Shown in pieces: positions 47,370 to 53,738 of a stretch of DNA of 62,480 nucleotides (the first letter of the stretch is position 1; each line of letters opens with the position of its first letter). The position numbers and the translations under genes were made by a program. Origin of the DNA: a virus. The stretch lies in IMG/VR virus record IMGVR_UViG_3300047276_000715, positions 1 to 62,480 of that record. One strand, written 5' to 3'. A model generated the notes under the pieces. The model was not told the origin of the DNA and ran no database searches. It was given only the letters and a program-made list of their open reading frames with translations.

Positions 47370-47615
47370 TCAGTACCTTGGCGAAACAAAAACAACTGTG
47401 CATGAACCAACCGGACGCAGCTCGAACCCTTCTCCATAGGAAGAAGTTTTGCATCTTACGCCAGTCAACCCAAGTTTGTTTTTTGCCGCCATAACAATTT
47501 GGCGATCTGTAGAATTTGCCGAAAGCTTGAATTCAGCTTTTTTGCACCAGCAATAATTTGCTTGGCCACCGAATGTATCGGTGTATTCAGCTTCCCACTG
47601 AATTAAGTCTGACAT
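47370..47615 (-). CDS. Conserved small phage protein, 81 aa
   Basis: IQWEAEYTDTFGGQANYCWC, then AKNKLGLTGVRCKTSSYGEG and an ending VGSCTVVFV. This W-x-AEYTDTFGG-x-ANY / GLTGVRC pattern is repeated in many phage and some bacterial proteins of unknown role (recognised pattern). First gene behind P4. Confidence 0.72.
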   Translation of the reverse strand: MSDLIQWEAEYTDTFGGQANYCWCKKAEFKLSANSTDRQIVMAAKNKLGLTGVRCKTSSYGEGFELRPVGSCTVVFVSPRY

Positions 47616-47636
47616 GAAATCTCCAAAAAAATAAAG

Positions 47637-47699
47637 CGGCGAAGCAGTTTTTTCTCCGCCGTATGATCATAGTATAGCACAAATAGTGCTACCTGTCAA
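47637..47699 (-). promoter_or_regulatory. Promoter with leader hairpin (P4)
   Basis: Minus strand TTGACA (47694-47699), 17 bases, TATACT (47671-47676). Leader hairpin 47637-47661, CGGCG pairing CGCCG with an A-rich loop. Confidence 0.82.
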
Positions 47700-47717
47700 G
47701 TATTTATGAATCGAGTT

Positions 47718-47900
47718 TCAGAACGGATTCTCCCATGAAAATGCTTGCTTTTCTGTGATTTCACCATTTCTTGCGAGAGAATCAATGAAATTAACGAATG
47801 CCTGACGCTTTGCACATAGATCACTGTTTAAGTTGGGAAAACGCTTAAGCGTAAACTCCCACTCATCCTTAAACAACGCAATCGCCTGTTTTTTGGTCAT
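47718..47900 (-). CDS. Conserved small phage protein, 60 aa
   Basis: From ATG 47900: TKKQAIALFKDEWEFTLKRF, then AKRQAFVNFIDSLARNGEIT and KQAFSWENPF. The KQAIALFKxEW ... REAWNNFTDxLCKxGxIT ... W-x-NPF layout is common across many phages; function unknown. The longer frame (to 48035) is not supported. Confidence 0.75.
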   Translation of the reverse strand: MTKKQAIALFKDEWEFTLKRFPNLNSDLCAKRQAFVNFIDSLARNGEITEKQAFSWENPF

Positions 47901-47907
47901 GTCAAAA

Positions 47908-48201
47908 TCAAAGTGAATTTTTGGTTTTTTCTGGATAGGTAACACCAGGCCATCCAGCAAGCAAGCTGTCTTGCTTTGTATGTTCTCGAACCGCTTGAAC
48001 GTAGTTCTTGAAAATAGCAGAAGGTGCTGACCCAAACAGATAGAAGTGAATGTTTTCAGCTTCTTTCAAAAGAGAAAAATCAATAAGCTCTGGAGATCGC
48101 TTTGTGTTTTCAAGAAGCTCGGCGTGAATTTCTTTTGCACGCGCAATGATGTACGTGATTGGAATTTTGCAGAGCATTTCAGAAAAGTTGCTTGTTTTCA
48201 T
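47908..48201 (-). CDS. Hypothetical protein, 97 aa
   Basis: Helical: ITYIIARAKEIHAELLENTK, LKEAENIHFYLFGSAPSAIF, YVQAVREHTKQDSL. Overlaps its upstream neighbour by 4 bases. Unknown. Confidence 0.55.
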   Translation of the reverse strand: MKTSNFSEMLCKIPITYIIARAKEIHAELLENTKRSPELIDFSLLKEAENIHFYLFGSAPSAIFKNYVQAVREHTKQDSLLAGWPGVTYPEKTKNSL

Positions 48202-48401
48202 TTTTTGATGTAGTGAATGACTGTGTTGGATTGAGGAAAAATGCTGAAACCAATCAGCGAATCAGAGCTATCCGTGTAGGTATTGATTTTATTTTCTCGA
48301 TCCACTGTTGTATCTTTCCAGTCAAGCTTTTTAAGCATCTTGGAGAGAATGTGATCTGAGTCAACAATTTCAAAACCTGAAAATTTAAGTTTGGTGTTCA
48401 T
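48198..48401 (-). CDS. Hypothetical protein, 67 aa
   Basis: MNTKLKFSGFEIVDSDHILS, then KLDWKDTTVDRENKINTYTD and a beta end. First gene behind P5. Unknown. Confidence 0.55.
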   Translation of the reverse strand: MNTKLKFSGFEIVDSDHILSKMLKKLDWKDTTVDRENKINTYTDSSDSLIGFSIFPQSNTVIHYIKK

Positions 48402-48418
48402 GGTGGAAAAACAGAAAA

Positions 48419-48478
48419 AAGCAACAGATTTCCCCCGTTGCTTAAGACTATTATAGCACGCTATGCGCTACTTGTCAA
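48419..48478 (-). promoter_or_regulatory. Consensus promoter with leader hairpin (P5)
   Basis: Minus strand TTGACA (48473-48478), 17 bases, TATAAT (48450-48455). Leader hairpin 48419-48443, AAGCAAC pairing GTTGCTT, loop GGGGGAAATCT. Confidence 0.85.
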
Positions 48479-48482
48479 GCAT

Positions 48483-48743
48483 TTATCTTGCGATGTTTTT
48501 GCTGAATATTTTGGCCTTACAAACGCTACAGCGAAGATGTCTATTGTTTTTGTTCACGCAATCAGTTTTGATGATCCATGAATCAATTGTGGCAAACCTA
48601 CTGCGAAAAGAATGACAGCATTCAGCGCAAGCAATAAAATTGCCACTTGTCAAAACGTACCTAGTTTTTGCATGTTTTGCGTTAGCAAGAAAATTAGCCG
48701 CAAGAATATCAGCGATTCTAAGTGAAAAACTTTTGGAACTCAT
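48483..48743 (-). CDS. Zinc-ribbon-like small protein, 86 aa
   Basis: A central CAEC pair and a later CSVC pair (NFIACAECCHSF and HLRCSVCKAKIF) with another Cys in between fit a zinc ribbon. N-terminal helix (LRIADILAANFLANAKHAKT). Could bind nucleic acid or RNA polymerase. It ends 4 bases upstream of the P5 -35 box. Confidence 0.6.
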   Translation of the reverse strand: MSSKSFSLRIADILAANFLANAKHAKTRYVLTSGNFIACAECCHSFRSRFATIDSWIIKTDCVNKNNRHLRCSVCKAKIFSKNIAR

Positions 48744-48773
48744 TAAATAACCAGATAACTTGTAAATAGATAG

Positions 48774-48905
48774 CCCCTTCAGGATCGCCTGGAAGGGGCA
48801 TGAACCTGCCGCCGGGCAAAGACATTCAAGCCCAGGAAAAAACCTCTTGGCGAGGCTGGTGAGCGTGGCTGAGGGCTCGAATGAATCTGGCCTGACGATG
48901 AATCA
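48774..48905. repeat. Second GC-rich island with terminator
   Basis: Minus strand GCCCCTTCCAGG, CGAT, CCTGAAGGGGC (one bulge), then TATCTATTT at its end: a probable terminator at about 48774-48801. The rest is GC-rich and repeats the words of the first island: ATGAATCTGGCC, GATGAATCAAGCCGG, ATGAACCTGCCGCCGGG. No gene is convincing. Confidence 0.55.
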
Positions 48906-49103
48906 AGCCGGGGTCTCAGGCTTGCCGAGTGTTGCCTTGATTCTTTTGTGCAGATCCTTGTAAATAGCTTTTGCCTCAACCCAAGCGCGTTGATTTTCTT
49001 CTGCTGTTCCTTTTTTTAACAGAGGAACAAAGTATTCCCCGTGATTGTGCATGAACGAAATTGCAGTAAGCAATGCAATTTTTTCTTTTCTAGTTAGAGC
49101 CAT
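48903..49103 (-). CDS. Hypothetical protein, 66 aa
   Basis: Helical: ALTRKEKIALLTAISFMHNH, then TAEENQRAWVEAKAIYKDLH. The last 14 codons run into the GC-rich island. Overlaps the gene upstream by 14 bases. Unknown. Confidence 0.57.
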   Translation of the reverse strand: MALTRKEKIALLTAISFMHNHGEYFVPLLKKGTAEENQRAWVEAKAIYKDLHKRIKATLGKPETPA

Positions 49104-49407
49104 TTTCCCTGCTATTCAAGGCTGCATTAATTTCTGCAAGCTGGGACTTTTTCATGTCTGCAAAAACATTGCAAAAATCATTGATTTGCCCAACACTGAT
49201 CTGACTCATGAATTTCATGTCTAGGTGCGCAAATGGAATGATCGTTGGATCTTCTGTCGCAAAGCTTGCAAGAAGCGCAACAGCGCACAGGAGAAACTCG
49301 GCTTCAAAAACAAAAATGTCAAAAACAATTTCGTCTTTAGCCGGTTCGTTCATCATACGAGAATCAATGTATGCTGATCTGAGTTTTCTGTAAAGCCCTG
49401 GATTCAT
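49090..49407 (-). CDS. Hypothetical protein, 105 aa
   Basis: A hydrophobic central segment (IFVFEAEFLLCAVALLASFA) may be a membrane helix or a core helix; then a C-terminal helix (DFCNVFADMKKSQLAEINAA). Unknown. Confidence 0.55.
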   Translation of the reverse strand: MNPGLYRKLRSAYIDSRMMNEPAKDEIVFDIFVFEAEFLLCAVALLASFATEDPTIIPFAHLDMKFMSQISVGQINDFCNVFADMKKSQLAEINAALNSRENGSN

Positions 49408-49412
49408 TTGAT

Positions 49413-49775
49413 TTAGGCTGCGTTTTCGTGTGGAGTGCTCGGATCAAGCGTCCATCCGGCTTGAATTGCCGTAAGAACAACATCCTCCTTTGAGCAGTTT
49501 GGCGCAAGCAGAATTTTCTGATCTTTTAACCAGCAAAGAATCTGATTGTAAATGCTGTCACTTAGCCGAGCGCAAACCCATTCAGCCTCTACAAGCGTCC
49601 AGATTTTTCGCTGATGAAGCCAGAGAATCCTTTTTTGCTCTTTAAGTAATTCGATAGAGGAAAACTTGTCAATGCTTTGAAAAAATTGCAAATGACCAAT
49701 TGCCCCTATCGTGTCCTTGAGAGCATTCGCAAGTTCAAGTGCGGCGATCTGAAAGTTGTAACTCGTCTTATACAT
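49413..49775 (-). CDS. Hypothetical protein, 120 aa
   Basis: All-helical: NFQIAALELANALKDTIGAI, KRILWLHQRKIWTLVEAEWV, NQILCWLKDQKILL. Trp-rich. The gap to the next gene upstream is 3 bases. Unknown. Confidence 0.57.
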   Translation of the reverse strand: MYKTSYNFQIAALELANALKDTIGAIGHLQFFQSIDKFSSIELLKEQKRILWLHQRKIWTLVEAEWVCARLSDSIYNQILCWLKDQKILLAPNCSKEDVVLTAIQAGWTLDPSTPHENAA

Positions 49776-49778
49776 AAA

Positions 49779-49931
49779 TCAGTCAAAGATCAAATCGTTT
49801 TCCTGGCTCAACGCAATGCGTCGATCATGTGCATGAATCACCTTCTCGCCATCTTCAGTTTCGTAAATTTCATCAAAAAACTCCTGCGGGTCGATCGGAT
49901 GCAAATTACTGGGATCTGAACCAAGATTCAT
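49779..49931 (-). CDS. Acidic micro-protein, 50 aa
   Basis: Read on the minus strand from ATG 49931: NLGSDPSNLHPIDPQEFFDE, then ETEDGEKVIHAHDRRIALSQ. Acidic, with the style DPQEFFDEIYETEDGEK. Between two genes with 3- and 6-base gaps. Unknown. Confidence 0.52.
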   Translation of the reverse strand: MNLGSDPSNLHPIDPQEFFDEIYETEDGEKVIHAHDRRIALSQENDLIFD

Positions 49932-49937
49932 CGCAAA

Positions 49938-50141
49938 TCACTGCGGAGTAGCAAATTGACCGCACGGACCATACTTTTCAATGATTTCCGGGAATGCCTT
50001 GAAAATACGATCACGATTTTCGCGATCCGCAAACATAATTGCGGCTGCAAGGTGACGGCAGAAATTTCCACCGTAGCGTTCCATGTTTGCAATCAGAATG
50101 TGAAATTCTTTCTGTGAACAGTCTTGAAGCTTGGTCGTCAT
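49938..50141 (-). CDS. Conserved small phage protein, 67 aa
   Basis: KEFHILIANMERYGGNFCRH, then AIMFADRENRDRIFKAFPEI and IEKYGP. The RYGGxFxxxLAxAxxxADxxNxxRLxxAFPEIxxKYGP layout recurs in many phages (recognised family, unknown role). First gene behind P6. Confidence 0.72.
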   Translation of the reverse strand: MTTKLQDCSQKEFHILIANMERYGGNFCRHLAAAIMFADRENRDRIFKAFPEIIEKYGPCGQFATPQ

Positions 50142-50168
50142 GGTAACTGTTGTTGTTTGAACATTGTT

Positions 50169-50197
50169 AGCTTACACCATCAACGCAATGGCGTCAA
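50169..50197 (-). promoter_or_regulatory. Weaker early-type promoter (P6)
   Basis: Minus strand TTGACG (50192-50197), 17 bases, TAAGCT (50169-50174), with the same TAAATGC upstream of the -35. No leader hairpin, unlike P1-P5 and P7. Confidence 0.6.
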
Positions 50198-50211
50198 GCA
50201 TTTATGTGGCG

Positions 50212-50622
50212 TCAGAAAAAGTAAATCTTCTTGTCGTCGCCAACATAGGCCTCGATCTCAGGAAGCTTTTGAGCTGCTTTCGTGAGAATCTCAGAAACCT
50301 GCGAAGACCAGTCTCCATCCCAAAAACCACAGCCATGGTGGTTTCTTGTCATGATGTAATCATGCTCTGTTTGATTTTCTGCTGGTTGGTGAATGTCATA
50401 GAAATCATCAATGCAGTCCCATTTGTCGCCAATTTTCTTGGTAATTTCTTGACCAACCTCCTCAAGAAATTGCGAATACTCTTTATTTAGTTTTTCGAGC
50501 GATTCCTTGTCTACATCGTAAATAGTGAAATGCGCGTCAAGGCAGCAATCTTGATCGTCTGTGCCTGTAGAAAGCAAGGCGCCAGCAAGAGCCGCAAGCG
50601 TAGGATTCATTGTGTTTTTCAT
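50212..50622 (-). CDS. Conserved hypothetical phage protein, 136 aa
   Basis: NPTLAALAGALLSTGTDDQD, then DAHFTIYDVDKESLEKLNKE, YIMTRNHHGCGFWDGDW and a beta end (AYVGDDKKIYFF). The TRNxHGxGFWDxDW motif marks a widespread phage family of unknown function. Overlaps the gene upstream by 4 bases; ATG 50610 is a second candidate start. Confidence 0.75.
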   Translation of the reverse strand: MKNTMNPTLAALAGALLSTGTDDQDCCLDAHFTIYDVDKESLEKLNKEYSQFLEEVGQEITKKIGDKWDCIDDFYDIHQPAENQTEHDYIMTRNHHGCGFWDGDWSSQVSEILTKAAQKLPEIEAYVGDDKKIYFF

Positions 50623-50957
50623 GCTGTGTAAAAATTGCCAAGTTTGAACTCGGCCATTGCAGAATTAACAAACTCAGCTGCAACGTAAGCAACTACTTCC
50701 CTCCTGCGGCTGTAAAAGAAATTCCTGTCCTTGGCGTAATTATGGCAAAAGTAAAGGTGCTGATCCTGCACAAAGCTAAATGCCCTGAAGATTCCAGCCG
50801 CAAAAAACTCTCTGTCATTGTGAACAGAGGTGTAAATAGAGGAAAGATCGCGCATCAACAAGTTGTACGCATTTCCATCATTGTTTTCCAGGAAAATAAT
50901 GAAATGCCTGATGTCGTGCGATTCTGTTGCAGAAATGGCCGCTTCAGCAAGATTCAT
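50619..50957 (-). CDS. Hypothetical protein, 112 aa
   Basis: ISATESHDIRHFIIFLENND, then REFFAAGIFRAFSFVQDQHL and YVAAEFVNSAMAEFKLGNFY. Helical and aromatic. First gene behind P7. Unknown. Confidence 0.57.
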   Translation of the reverse strand: MNLAEAAISATESHDIRHFIIFLENNDGNAYNLLMRDLSSIYTSVHNDREFFAAGIFRAFSFVQDQHLYFCHNYAKDRNFFYSRRREVVAYVAAEFVNSAMAEFKLGNFYTA

Positions 50958-50980
50958 GTTTGATGTTTGTTTGTGAAAAT

Positions 50981-51037
50981 GTATCGCCCATCTCTGAGCG
51001 ATACGTTCATTATAGCACGTTACTTGCTACCTGTCAA
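50981..51037 (-). promoter_or_regulatory. Consensus promoter with leader hairpin (P7)
   Basis: Minus strand TTGACA (51032-51037), 17 bases, TATAAT (51009-51014). Leader hairpin 50981-51004, GTATCGC pairing GCGATAC. Confidence 0.85.
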
Positions 51038-51066
51038 GCATTTACAAGTTCAAGTAACGCACTTAT

Positions 51067-51366
51067 TCAGCTCTCTTTTTCAATCATTTGCCTGAGAGTA
51101 ATTGGTTGCATGTCATCATCAGATCCCTCTGCTTCGAGGATTTTGTCTCGAAGCTCATTTAGTATTTTTGCGTGCTGTAAGAGAGAGTTGAGATTTGACA
51201 GAACCTCACCTCGCGAAGCATCAAGTGTCCACGGGGCAAAAAAGCGGCGAAACAGAAGTTTTCTTTTTTGACGATCAAGCTCAGAGAGAATGTATTTCAT
51301 CTGAATCGTCAATCCAATGTTGACAAGATTCAGTTCGTAGACGTAAAACTCAGATTTCAGTTTCAT
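51067..51366 (-). CDS. Hypothetical protein, 99 aa
   Basis: FYVYELNLVNIGLTIQMKYI, then coiled helices (EVLSNLNSLLQHAKILNELR) and an acidic end. Helical. 3-base gap to the gene upstream. Unknown. Confidence 0.57.
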   Translation of the reverse strand: MKLKSEFYVYELNLVNIGLTIQMKYILSELDRQKRKLLFRRFFAPWTLDASRGEVLSNLNSLLQHAKILNELRDKILEAEGSDDDMQPITLRQMIEKES

Positions 51367-51369
51367 GGT

Positions 51370-51831
51370 TCAATCCTCAAGAAAGCGGTTTACTTTGCCG
51401 TTGAAAACAAGATCCATAACGTCACGGTAGCTAGCGGGAGCAACAATGCCGTTGTACTCAGAAGAAGTTTTAGTAATAAAATAAAACTTCGTAGACGAAA
51501 GAGCAATCTTACTTTGCATCGCCGCAAGTCGATTGTCTTTAACGTAGCGGAGCATGAAAATTTCAATGGCAGAAAAATCATACTCGGATTCTTCTTGTTT
51601 GCGCTTTTCGTAAAGTTTGCAGTAAAGAGGAAGAAAGTGGCTACCAAACTCAGAAATAATCCAAAGGCGCGTGTCGCCAGGGCGCATTGAATTTAGGATT
51701 TTTCTATCATGAACGGCAACGTCCGTCCAATTGTGTTTTACGATTTCCTCGCTCTCAAAACACATCCATTCGTGAAGTGTTTGATTTCGTGGAATTCGCT
51801 TAACTGTTTCTTGTCTTGAGAGGATTTGCAT
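51370..51831 (-). CDS. Hypothetical protein, 153 aa
   Basis: TLHEWMCFESEEIVKHNWTD, SRLWIIS-like (GDTRLWIISEFGSHFLPLYC), then SAIEIFMLRYVKDNRLAAMQ. Mixed fold. It has a good GAGGA 6 bases before its ATG and lies directly behind P8. Unknown. Confidence 0.6.
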   Translation of the reverse strand: MQILSRQETVKRIPRNQTLHEWMCFESEEIVKHNWTDVAVHDRKILNSMRPGDTRLWIISEFGSHFLPLYCKLYEKRKQEESEYDFSAIEIFMLRYVKDNRLAAMQSKIALSSTKFYFITKTSSEYNGIVAPASYRDVMDLVFNGKVNRFLED

Positions 51832-51852
51832 GTTTTTCCTCAGTGCCCTTAT

Positions 51853-51881
51853 AGTATAGCATCAAAGCCCTAGGCAGTCAA
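51853..51881 (-). promoter_or_regulatory. Early promoter without leader hairpin (P8)
   Basis: Minus strand TTGACT (51876-51881), 17 bases, TATACT (51853-51858), short leader with GAGGA then ATG. Shares the ATAAATGC upstream word. Confidence 0.8.
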
Positions 51882-51899
51882 GCATTTATCTTTTGAATT

Positions 51900-52445
51900 C
51901 TAGAAAATATCTACCTGTAAATCTGGATAGCGAACACGGTTTGAAATCTTTGAAAGTATTTTTTTCATCTCTGGCGCTGGCAAAAATGGTTCCTTTCTAA
52001 CAAAACCACTGCCCGAATAAGGTGAAACCCACCTTGCAACATTATTTGCTACATAAATAAGTGGATAGCTGCTTAGGTTTCCAATCCACACGCAACCTTC
52101 GTCAACTGGCTGGTGAGAGTTGAATCTTGTTCGCACAAATGGAAAAAAGGCGCCCAAAGGAGCAGCAATTTTTGAGTAGTCTTCGTAAAGGCCGCCCCAG
52201 CCAAGTTGCTGAAGCTCAAAGTATTTAGCAGTAAAGAAATCTGTTGTTGAAAATTCCTTGACTGCGTTTTCTTCAATTTGAGCGCATGATTCGTAAATAT
52301 TTTTGAATCTTGTTGAATACGACTTATCATTTGACAGGGCTTCCCTGCAAAGCATAATTCTTTTCTTTGTTTGGTTTTCAGTGAAAAGTATTTCACCACT
52401 CTCTGAATACCTGTAATACAATTTCGTTTTCTGTTTTTGCGTCAT
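51900..52445 (-). CDS. Hypothetical protein, 181 aa
   Basis: LYYRYSESGEILFTENQTKK, FELQQLGWGGLYEDYSKIAA, CVWIGNLSSYPLIYVANNVA. Mixed alpha/beta with many aromatic residues. Overlaps the gene upstream by 53 bases in a different frame. Unknown. Confidence 0.57.
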   Translation of the reverse strand: MTQKQKTKLYYRYSESGEILFTENQTKKRIMLCREALSNDKSYSTRFKNIYESCAQIEENAVKEFSTTDFFTAKYFELQQLGWGGLYEDYSKIAAPLGAFFPFVRTRFNSHQPVDEGCVWIGNLSSYPLIYVANNVARWVSPYSGSGFVRKEPFLPAPEMKKILSKISNRVRYPDLQVDIF

Positions 52446-52767
52446 ACCTATGTATCTCAGAAAGAATCGGCCTCTTAGTGACTATAAGCCCCTTTAGGTA
52501 AAGATGAAGCTTCCAGCAGTATTCCTCAACTGGCAATCGCCAAAGCCATTTAAGAATTTCAATTGAACGACGCTTGCACCAGTACCAGTAGTTTTTAAAT
52601 TTAATAGCATCAGAGGCTCTTCCCATTTCCGCTACATAAAAAGTCTCCCTGCAAAGAAACTCACCTGAATTTGGTACGCCAATTCTTTTTATACAATAAT
52701 TGTTCCACCAGTTTTGCCTAAGTTTTGTGGTTGCCTTTAAAACTTGAAAGTAAAAGTTTCTGCGCAT
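52393..52767 (-). CDS. Hypothetical protein, 124 aa
   Basis: From ATG 52767 (the frame extends to 52893 without a better start). GVPNSGEFLCRETFYVAEMG, then RRSIEILKWLWRLPVEEYCW; basic and Trp/Cys-rich. First gene of the minus-strand small-gene block; the plus-strand block starts back to back at about 52.95 kb. Unknown. Confidence 0.5.
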   Translation of the reverse strand: MRRNFYFQVLKATTKLRQNWWNNYCIKRIGVPNSGEFLCRETFYVAEMGRASDAIKFKNYWYWCKRRSIEILKWLWRLPVEEYCWKLHLYLKGLIVTKRPILSEIHRYDAKTENEIVLQVFREW

Positions 52768-52955
52768 GACATAAAGTGCTCTCTGTTTCCAGGCCACCGA
52801 CGAATGTTTTCTGGCCCTGACGGCATGACTCTCGGCGCCAGGTGAAACAATGACGATCCGGTGCTTGAACGCTTTTTTTGTAGCCCTTGGCACAGGTAGT
52901 TGCGTCTAAGACACGATGCAGTGTAAACTATCGGCAATGCCATAGGCAAAATGCT

Positions 52956-53159
52956 GTGTTCACCTTTTTCTACTGCGTCATCGCCAATTCTCCCGAAGGA
53001 GACAGGGAAACGATTTTTTCTGGGTCCATGAAGCGCCAAAGTGCTCTGGAGGTCATCGAGGCGATTAACGAAGCTCATTCGGGCATCGCTGAAATTCACA
53101 TCATAAAAAACACCAACTGCAAGGTTCATGAAAATTCCAGCATCAAAGCAAGAGTCTGA
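52956..53159 (+). CDS. Hypothetical protein, 67 aa
   Basis: GTG 52956 chosen: the frame to its left lacks a good start, and AGG lies 11 bases upstream. Product: VFTFFYCVIANSPEGDRETI, then SALEVIEAINEAHSGIAEIH and a C-terminal strand. ATG 53028 is an alternative. First gene of the right-hand plus-strand block, with a weak TTGCGT...TAAACT promoter near 52901. Confidence 0.45.
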   Translation: MFTFFYCVIANSPEGDRETIFSGSMKRQSALEVIEAINEAHSGIAEIHIIKNTNCKVHENSSIKARV

Positions 53160-53400
53160 AAATGCTATTGAGGTTGCAACAAAAGCAAAAGAAGCTCTTG
53201 CGCTAGCGGCAGACTCGCTCAAAGACTTGATTGCTCACCTTGATGAAAACTTTCTTGCTGTAAACGAAATAAAAAGTGGTTTTTTGTCAAGGGAGGTAAC
53301 AAAGATTAACTCCTCAATGTGGAACTTAAATATGGTGCTGCATAAAATGCGAGATAGTGAAGAGCGGATCATCTATCTAGAAAGAGACGCAGAAGGCTGA
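53128..53400 (+). CDS. Coiled-coil hypothetical protein, 90 aa
   Basis: AAGG lies 4 bases before ATG 53128. Almost all helical: EVATKAKEALALAADSLKDL then VTKINSSMWNLNMVLHKMRD. Likely a dimeric coiled coil. Overlaps its upstream neighbour by 32 bases. Unknown. Confidence 0.58.
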   Translation: MKIPASKQESENAIEVATKAKEALALAADSLKDLIAHLDENFLAVNEIKSGFLSREVTKINSSMWNLNMVLHKMRDSEERIIYLERDAEG

Positions 53401-53438
53401 AGATTTTCGGCAAATTGACAGCATTGCGACAATCTTGC

Positions 53439-53467
53439 TTGACGCCTGGGCTCTTCTAACTTACAAT
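53439..53467 (+). promoter_or_regulatory. Sigma-70 promoter on plus strand
   Basis: TTGACG (53439-53444), 17 bases, TACAAT (53462-53467), 26 bases before the ATG at 53493. Drives the operon with the AcrVA2-like gene. Confidence 0.72.
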
Positions 53468-53492
53468 TAGGGGGTCCATCGCTTTTTGAGCA

Positions 53493-53738
53493 ATGCCATC
53501 ATCCCGTCACGGTCAATTCTCACCCGGCGAAATTGTTTATGCCAGGTGGCACGGAGAAGATGAATTTCAAATTGTAGAGGAAATTTTTGGGGCAACATTT
53601 CCTCATTACAAGTGCAAAATCTTTATCCTCGCTAAATATGAATATTGGATTTTCCCGCAAATCCATCTCTCAAAGAAAGAACTTGGATCTCTCACGCGAG
53701 AAGCAAATCGCAAACAACTGACGCTTATTGAATCATGA
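53493..53738 (+). CDS. Hypothetical protein, 81 aa
   Basis: GQFSPGEIVYARWHGEDEFQ looks like a small SH3-like or Tudor-like barrel start; then KCKIFILAKYEYWIFPQIHL and a helix. ATGA overlap with the next gene. It could be the partner of the protein encoded after it. Confidence 0.6.
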   Translation: MPSSRHGQFSPGEIVYARWHGEDEFQIVEEIFGATFPHYKCKIFILAKYEYWIFPQIHLSKKELGSLTREANRKQLTLIES

